DNA from: Micrococcales bacterium
GTDB lineage: Bacteria; Actinomycetota; Actinomycetes; Actinomycetales; Microbacteriaceae
DNA: 64,000 nt
Assembly (NCBI GenBank): GCA_017306245.1
Contig: JAFKIY010000001.1
Coordinates: 62,001 to 126,000, forward strand
Reading direction: 5' to 3'
Positions 62,295 to 64,000 of the stretch are shown piece after piece. The notes below the pieces were generated by a model. It saw nothing but the letters and a program-made list of their open reading frames with translations, was not told where the DNA came from and did not search any database. Each line of letters begins with the position of its first letter. Position 1 is the first letter of the stretch. A program made the translations under genes and the position numbers.

Positions 62295-62962
62295 TGGATG
62301 CGCCGCTTCGGCGGATCCTGGCCAGACCCTTGAACGGCCTCGCCGTGGCGCTCGACGTCCGCTGGATCACGCCGGACCGCCTGACGATGGCGGGGCTGGT
62401 GATTGGATTGGCCAGCGCCGGTCTCTCCGCCGCACAATGGTGGCCGCTCGCCCTGGTCGCGTGATTGCTCTCCCGGCTGTTCGACGGACTGGACGGCACG
62501 CTCGCTCGACGGCGGCGTGCCGCGAAAGAGAGCACCTCATCCGCGCACAAAGCACCTGAAGAAACGTCCCCTAGTCACAGCGAGGCCGGCGGCTTCCTCG
62601 ACATCGTCTCGGACTTCGTCGTCTACGGCGCCACCGTGGTGGGAGTCGCCATCGGTGCCGCTGCCGCGTTTGACGCGCCATGGTGGCCGTTTCTTCTCGT
62701 CCTGTTCAGCTACTACCTGAATGGGACGGCATCCCTTGCATTCTCATCCATCGCTGAACGGACCGGCCGCACCATGACCGACGCTGACAATCGGTCGCTG
62801 TCTTTCCTCGGCCGCATCGCCGAGGGCGGCGAGACGATTCTGGTGCACTCGCTGTGGCTGGTCCTGCCGTTTATCGCCTGGCAGATCGCGCTCGTCTGGG
62901 GCGTGTTCGTGTTCGCGAGCGCCATTCAGCGCATGATCGCCGGATACCGCCTCCTGCGTTAG
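62291..62962 (+). pseudogene. CDP-alcohol phosphatidyltransferase, interrupted by a stop codon
   Basis: Reads as one 223-codon frame except for a TGA at 62462-62464. Before it: MMDAPLRRILARPLNG and the first helix. After it, in the same frame: LFDGLDGTLAR ... GGFLDIVSDF, the CDP-alcohol transferase motif, with about 17 more residues than usual between AR and G. A single change from TGG or CGA would explain the stop. TTG 62465 right after it could restart translation. Coupled to the TVP38 gene. Decay, error and two-piece expression are all possible. Confidence 0.85.
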
Positions 62963-64000
62963 CGCGAGACCTGATCACGCGTCGGCCGGCCGGGCCTGAC
63001 CCGACCCAGCGTTGCTTTCCGCACGCGGGCGAGCATCCGGATGCCGAATCCGACAACGCCGCGCCGCATCCGGAACTGCACGTCGGCGATGGCCGCATTC
63101 CACAGTGAATCGCTGAAGGTCGGGTACGCGTGTGTCGTTCCCGCGAGCGCACTCGTCGTCAGCCGCGCCTTCACCGCCACCGTCAATTCTCCGAGGCTCT
63201 CTCCTGCCCGGGGGCCGACGATGGTTCCGCCGAGCACTCGTCCGCGCTTGTCCACGACGATCTGGGAGAACCCGTCAGTGTCTCCTTCGGCGATCGCGCG
63301 ATCGATAGCGGAGTGTTCGATCGTGTACACGCGATGCTTGCCGTCCACGGCATCCGAGGGAGCCAGCCCGACAGCGGCGATCTCCGGCGACGTGAACGTG
63401 ACCCTCGGAACGCCCGGTCATCGAATTTGCGGCGCAGGCCGAGCAGGGCATTGGTGGCCGCAACACTTCCGCTCACCCCCGCTACGTGGCTGAATTTCGG
63501 CAGCCCGGCGATATCGCCTGCCGCCCAGATCCGCTTATTCGTGGTGCGAAGCGAACCATCGATCCTGACATAGCCGTGTTCGGTGGTGTCGACTCCGGCA
63601 AGCCGTGGGCTCAGCGTATCGAGCTGGGCGTCCCGACCAAGTGCGGCCAGAAGCCGGTCGAATCGGATGCGTCGGCCGTCATCGAGCACCACGTCACCGG
63701 CGATCCCGTCCGTCGAAGCGATCTCGACCGCTCTTCGTCCATGCAACACCTCGACGCCGTCCCGGTCGAGGGATGCCTGAAGGATGGCGCTGGCGTGCGG
63801 GTCCTCGCGGGGAAGGATTCGATTCTCCCGATTGATGATGGTGACGTGAGAGCCGAGTCGGGCCAGTGCCTGGCCGAGCTCGCTGCCGATTGCCCCGCCG
63901 CCCAGGATGACGAGCCGCCCGGGAAGTTCGTTGAGGTTCCAGATGGTGTCGCTCGTGAGAATTTCCACCGCGTCTGCGCCGGGCAGAGTCGGAAGGCGCG
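62959..64000 (-). pseudogene. Flavin pyridine nucleotide-disulfide oxidoreductase, frameshifted, 5' end outside window
   Basis: A MerA/Lpd-like oxidoreductase. From the window edge it reads PGADAVEILTSDTIW, the NAD-binding GGGAIGSELGQALARLG, then IWAAGDIAG (FAD motif) to RRKFDDRA. The frame then breaks near 63410-63413. A one-base deletion explains it, because the other frame continues as VPRVTFTSPEIAAVGLAP, the dimerisation domain, down to 62959. The N-terminal FAD domain and any CxxxxC pair are beyond the edge. It overlaps the CDP-alcohol gene by four bases, tail to tail. Confidence 0.85.

Noticed and set aside
62291..62962. TGA read as tryptophan or selenocysteine in the CDP-alcohol transferase
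   Set aside because: TGA ends most genes in the window, and no selenocysteine hairpin or conserved Sec site is apparent at the position.
1..64000. tRNA, rRNA, CRISPR, insertion sequence, prophage or integrase
   Set aside because: No matching structures, repeats with spacers, or transposase/integrase motifs were seen.

Overview
The window is a chromosomal segment of a high-GC Gram-positive bacterium, almost certainly an actinobacterium and most likely a Microbacteriaceae-type organism. The pointers are GC-rich codon third positions, many GTG and some TTG starts, actinobacterial families (AdnAB, UPF0182, DUF2342, DUF3107, DUF3117, a MiaE-like ferritin fold, TypA, FdxA, DapC/DapD) and a DtxR/IdeR-type iron box. 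It is dense housekeeping chromosome: no rRNA, tRNA, CRISPR array, insertion sequence or phage gene was seen, and no gene-free stretch exceeds about 260 bases.

Layout. 1-3755: end of the glycine cleavage operon (gcvT-gcvH-gcvP). 3769-5026: repeat element, CAAX-type protease and DCC redox protein. 5187-12164: peptide ABC importer (lipoprotein, two permeases, one fused double ATPase) interrupted by a strong hairpin and a reversed PH-like membrane gene. 12227-14691: typA and a lipoprotein. 14696-16025: a minimal iron-uptake pair (EfeU plus a lone cupredoxin lipoprotein) behind an iron box. 16059-23529: MshB-like deacetylase, ferredoxin, citrate synthase and lysine/diaminopimelate genes dapC, dapD, dapE, then a PIG-V-like membrane protein. 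23598-25867: DUF3117, NUDIX, O-methyltransferase, tatB, DUF1697. 25914-30355: GabD2-like dehydrogenase divergent from a GPH transporter and a PLP decarboxylase. 30428-33885: mrp, DUF1003, a soluble MgtE/CBS protein and a stress membrane protein. 33939-40972: MFS exporter, aminopeptidase P, PHP phosphoesterase, DEAD-box helicase, MiaE-like protein, DUF3107. 41065-59903: DNA-repair block adnA-adnB, LysR/MFS, an APH-fold pseudokinase, nudC, uvrD2, a cyclodehydratase-like protein, DUF2342, a PDZ-Lon protease and UPF0182, in an order resembling the Mycobacterium Rv3193c-Rv3202c block as recalled. 60077-64000: radical SAM, TVP38 protein, CDP-alcohol phosphatidyltransferase and a flavin disulfide reductase; the last two each carry one inactivating lesion.

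Window-wide signals. About eighteen genes have a TAnnnT -10 box 5-7 bases before their ATG/GTG, the layout expected for leaderless mRNAs; most of these genes have no ribosome binding site. The hexamer GGATGC/GCATCC is roughly three times commoner than base composition predicts and appears to pull codon choice. A palindromic repeat with the arms CCTTCGAG and CTCAGGG recurs in at least three gene-end gaps.

Most plausible routes to new biology: the radical SAM/TVP38/CDP-alcohol/FAD module, the cupredoxin-only EfeUO pair, the GPH-decarboxylase-dehydrogenase module, and the conserved-position pseudokinase next to nudC/uvrD2. No spectacular unknown system was seen, and functions assigned here rest on motif reading without database searches.
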